Part shown: in pieces, positions 14,952-17,205 of the stretch | Numbering within the stretch: position 1 is the stretch's first letter | Layout: each line of letters begins with the position of its first letter | Program-made: the position numbers and the translations under genes | Notes under the pieces: generated by a model | Seen by the model: the letters and a program-made list of their open reading frames with translations, nothing else | What the model was told of the DNA's origin: nothing | Database searches by the model: none | Source of the DNA: Paracoccus sp. (in: a-proteobacteria) | GTDB lineage: Bacteria > Pseudomonadota > Alphaproteobacteria > Rhodobacterales > Rhodobacteraceae | DNA length: 17,205 nucleotides | Direction of reading: 5' to 3' | Assembly: GCA_018056045.1 (NCBI GenBank) | Contig: JAGPGI010000010.1 | Span: 1-17,205, forward strand

Positions 14952-15916
14952 TCCGTGACCCGGTATTCGACCAGTTCGGTGCGTTGCAGCATGCCGAAAT
15001 TGTCGTCTGAAATCAGCGTCAGGCGGATGTCCTGCGCGTCCCGCCAGACCGAGATGCCCTCCAGATTGTCATATTGCAGCGGGCGCGACTCGAGCAGCAC
15101 GGTTTCATGCGAAAGCCCGCTGTCGGAAATGTCGAAACGCCGCACGCGGCTGCGAAAGCCCAGAAGGCCCTTGAAGTCGCGCTCGAGCAGGTAGAGGCGC
15201 CCGTCGGGGCCGATATCGGCCCCGACCGCCAGCCAGTCGCCACTGCGCGGGACCGAAAACGGCTGGTCCCAGACGCCATCGCGCCAGCGCCAGACCGCAA
15301 AGGGCCGGGTCAACTGGCCTGAGCGCTCGGGCAGGGTCAGCAGCGTTCCATCCGCCATGACCGCCAGCGCCTCGAACGAGGAATTGCGCTGCATCGACTT
15401 GAATTCCGGCGGCCGGGACAGCGGCTTGGCCGGGCTTTCGGGCGTGTCATAGCGTACCACGCGGGTCAGCCCCTCGAAGCTGACCCAGATGGTGCCGTCA
15501 GCGTCGATGGCCAGACCCTCGCTGTCGCCCTGCCAGCCGGGTTGCAGCCATTTGCCGTTGCTGTCCATCAGATGCGCCTGACCCGAGGGCTCGAGCCGTT
15601 CGATGCGGCCATCGGCATCGCGCACGACCCGCCCCCAGCGGATCTCCGAGCGGTCCGAGAGCACGGTGAAGCGGCTGCCGTCATCGCTGATCTCGATGCC
15701 GGAAAAGCCGCCGAATGTCTCGTCATCCATGGACCAGACATAGGTGCCGACATGATCGGTGGCAGGCGTGTGCAGGGGGGCGGGATCGGTCGCGGCGACC
15801 ATTGAGCCCGTGACCATGAGCGCGGCAAGGGTCAAGCCGGCAAGCCAGCGGACCTGCCCTGCCTTGCCACGTCCTTTCCCGCCCTGCCTTATCTTGCGGT
15901 GGCGACTGCCTGACAT
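14948..15916 (-). CDS. Esterase-like activity of phytase family protein
   Basis: This is a secreted beta-propeller-like protein of the phytase-like group (322 residues). A basic N-terminus (RHRKIRQGGKGRGKAG) precedes a hydrophobic segment (WLAGLTLAALMVTGSMVAA), a signal peptide with an unusually long n-region. The repeats typical of the family follow: FGGFSGIEISDDGSRFTVLSD, GDSEGLAIDADGTIWVSFEG, SFEALAVMADGTLLTLPE, DWLAVGADIGPDGRLYLLER and NLEGISVWRDAQDIRLTLISD. The natural substrate of this family is not known. The ATG at 15916 overlaps the end of mepA by 28 nt and has no clear Shine-Dalgarno. The unusual n-region might mean a later start, but none with a better ribosome-binding site was found. 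Confidence 0.85.
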   Translation of the reverse strand: MSGSRHRKIRQGGKGRGKAGQVRWLAGLTLAALMVTGSMVAATDPAPLHTPATDHVGTYVWSMDDETFGGFSGIEISDDGSRFTVLSDRSEIRWGRVVRDADGRIERLEPSGQAHLMDSNGKWLQPGWQGDSEGLAIDADGTIWVSFEGLTRVVRYDTPESPAKPLSRPPEFKSMQRNSSFEALAVMADGTLLTLPERSGQLTRPFAVWRWRDGVWDQPFSVPRSGDWLAVGADIGPDGRLYLLERDFKGLLGFRSRVRRFDISDSGLSHETVLLESRPLQYDNLEGISVWRDAQDIRLTLISDDNFGMLQRTELVEYRVTE

Positions 15917-16752
15917 TGGCGGGGCATCTCACTGAGGCGGAAGCTGCGGGGATGGCGGTAATTCGGATCGGGCTTGGCCGGTTTCACGCGGCTGGGGTCG
16001 ATGCGGTTCTTGATCCATTCGGCGGCCTCGGCGCAGCCGTCACCGGCGGGCGGCGGGTCCTGCTGCTGGCAGACCGAGCCAGCCGGGCAGGCCAGCCGGA
16101 CATGGAAGTGATAGTCGTGATTGCCGATCGGGCGCACCTTGCGCAGCCATGCGCGGTTGCCGCGCTCGGCATTGCACATTTCGACCTTGGCGACCGGATC
16201 GACAAAGATGCGCTCGACGCGCGGATCGCGGGCGGCGGCGCGGATGATCGCCATGTGGCTGCTGCTCCACAGCCCCGAGGGCGCGGTGCCGGCGCGGTTC
16301 ACCACCGATTGCGACGAGATCTTTTCGCGCTGCGCCCGGCTGAGGTTCAGGCTGGAGGGCGGCAGCATCCAGATATCGGCGTCCAGCCCCATCTGGTGGC
16401 TGGCATGGCCCGAAACCATCGGGCCGCCGCGCGGCTGGCTCATGTCGCCGATGTAAAGCCCCTGCCAGCCGGCCTGCTGAGCCGCCTGCGACAGGCCGAT
16501 CAGAAAGCTGACCAACTCGGGATGGCCCCAGTTGCGGCCGCGCGACAGGCGCATCGCCTGCCAGCTTGGGCCGGATTCGGGCAGTTGAACCGCGCCCGAG
16601 ACGCAGCCCTTGGAATAAAAGCCGATGGCGGCGGGGGCGCCTCCGGTCGGGCCGGGGGTGGAGCCGAAGACGTCCTTGGCCAGCGGGTCGGCCTGCGCCA
16701 CGCCAAGGGTGGCCAGCGCCACGATGGCGGCGGTCAGGAATTTGCGGATCAC
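15889..16752 (-). CDS. mepA: Penicillin-insensitive murein endopeptidase MepA
   Basis: MepA is a periplasmic zinc LAS-type peptidase that cuts D-Ala-mDAP crosslinks in peptidoglycan. The 287-residue product has a signal peptide (MIRKFLTAAIVALATLGVAQ, cleavage near residue 21). The metal and catalytic residues are all present: H116, H119 and D126 in SGHASHQMGLDADIW, and H212, H215 and H217 in NHDYHFHVRL, each offset by six from E. coli MepA (H110, H113, D120, H206, H209, H211). Several cysteines (C50, C193, C222, C228, C240) suggest periplasmic disulfides. The start is GTG at 16752, sharing four bases (GTGA) with the stop of the transporter gene, and AAGGAG lies about 10 nt before it. It overlaps the next gene by 28 nt. 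Confidence 0.95.
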   Translation of the reverse strand: MIRKFLTAAIVALATLGVAQADPLAKDVFGSTPGPTGGAPAAIGFYSKGCVSGAVQLPESGPSWQAMRLSRGRNWGHPELVSFLIGLSQAAQQAGWQGLYIGDMSQPRGGPMVSGHASHQMGLDADIWMLPPSSLNLSRAQREKISSQSVVNRAGTAPSGLWSSSHMAIIRAAARDPRVERIFVDPVAKVEMCNAERGNRAWLRKVRPIGNHDYHFHVRLACPAGSVCQQQDPPPAGDGCAEAAEWIKNRIDPSRVKPAKPDPNYRHPRSFRLSEMPRQCQAVATAR

Positions 16753-17205
16753 TGCTCGGCCTCTCCTTTTGCTTTGACCCAGACTAGCAGAACCAGTGCC
16801 AGAAGGAACATCACGATCAGCGGAAATACGCCGAGGCTTTGGCTGCCGGTCGCGGTGGTGGCCAGCGCGATCAGCGCCGGGGCCAGAAAGGCCGTGGCCT
16901 TGCCCGACAGCGCATAAAGGCCAAAGGCCTCGGCCGCGCGGGCCGGGGTGGCGTGGCGCACCATCATCGTGCGGCCTGCGGCCTGCAGCGCGCCGCCCGC
17001 GCCGCCGATCAACGCCCCGCAGAGGAAAAACAGCGCATCCGGCAGTTTTGAGTCCGGGGGCAGCGGCAGGCCAAAGATACTTTGGCGGCTCATGCCGGTG
17101 ACGAGGGTGCAGACGGCGGTCAGGACCAGCGCGCAGGCGATGATGACCGGCTTGGGCCCCCAGCGCCGGTCGGCGCGCCCGCCGATCCAGCTGACCAGCG
17201 TGGCC
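16749..17205 (-). CDS. MFS transporter, C-terminal part (UMF1-like)
   Basis: The frame is open from the right edge of the window to a TGA at 16749-16751, so the N-terminal part is missing. The visible 151 residues hold about four hydrophobic segments. A motif-A-like cytoplasmic loop, SWIGGRADRRWGPKP, begins 5 residues in, followed by ALFFLCGALIGGAGGALQAAGRTMM and ATPARAAEAFGLYALSGKAT. The latter two are typical of the UMF1/Atg22-like branch of the major facilitator superfamily. The transported substrate is unknown. An internal ATG at 17093 is not the start, because coding clearly continues upstream. It is the first visible gene of the operon with mepA; the promoter must lie outside the window. 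Confidence 0.85.
   Translation of the reverse strand, partial: ATLVSWIGGRADRRWGPKPVIIACALVLTAVCTLVTGMSRQSIFGLPLPPDSKLPDALFFLCGALIGGAGGALQAAGRTMMVRHATPARAAEAFGLYALSGKATAFLAPALIALATTATGSQSLGVFPLIVMFLLALVLLVWVKAKGEAEQ

Overview
The window is a GC-rich stretch of bacterial chromosome with the look of an alphaproteobacterium of the order Rhodobacterales, most likely Paracoccus or a close relative. This is inferred from codon use (nearly all G or C at third positions) and from the protein set: a short 4-TM FtsK, a LolA, an HTH-only ModE, a BktB-type thiolase and a YhhQ transporter. No phage, transposon, CRISPR, tRNA or rRNA gene was seen. The genes are mostly housekeeping, so the less ordinary content lies between them.

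Layout. 1-350: the end of a rightward gene of unknown function, probably frameshifted, facing the end of ftsK across a strong intrinsic terminator. 387-4280: ftsK and a PLP aminotransferase, leftward and 3 nt apart. 4419-5747: a leftward amidase-signature hydrolase, divergent from a UbiH/Coq6-type flavin hydroxylase (5866-7089), which is followed by lolA (7195-7791). lolA converges on a small lipoprotein with a transglycosylase (SLT) fold. 8476-11379: a leftward molybdate cluster in the order modE-modA-modB-modC, with overlapping stop/start codons between modA, modB and modC. Two matching ModE-type operators lie between modE and modA, one of them running into the modE stop codon. 11490-12671: a rightward BktB-type beta-ketothiolase with its own terminator.

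12672-13106 is the only long gap without a credible protein gene (435 bp). It holds the thiolase terminator, a long imperfect palindrome (12735-12814), and a leftward structured RNA candidate (about 12878-13062). The RNA candidate has an 11-bp closing helix, inner helices and its own terminator. Nothing was recognised in 12815-12877. Then comes yhhQ (queuosine precursor transporter, leftward) with a candidate promoter. It is followed by a compact leftward operon: MFS transporter (cut by the window edge), mepA, a phytase-like esterase protein and an EstB-like serine hydrolase, each overlapping the next.

How the genes work together. The mod genes form a complete high-affinity molybdate importer with a local repressor and operators. 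LolA, the SLT lipoprotein, MepA and FtsK all concern the envelope or cell division. The UbiH-like enzyme belongs to ubiquinone synthesis. The points most worth following up are the 12.88-13.06 kb RNA candidate, whose 5' end is a 14-of-15 complement of the 16S rRNA 3' end, and the paired ModE boxes served by a ModE that lacks a molybdate-sensing domain.
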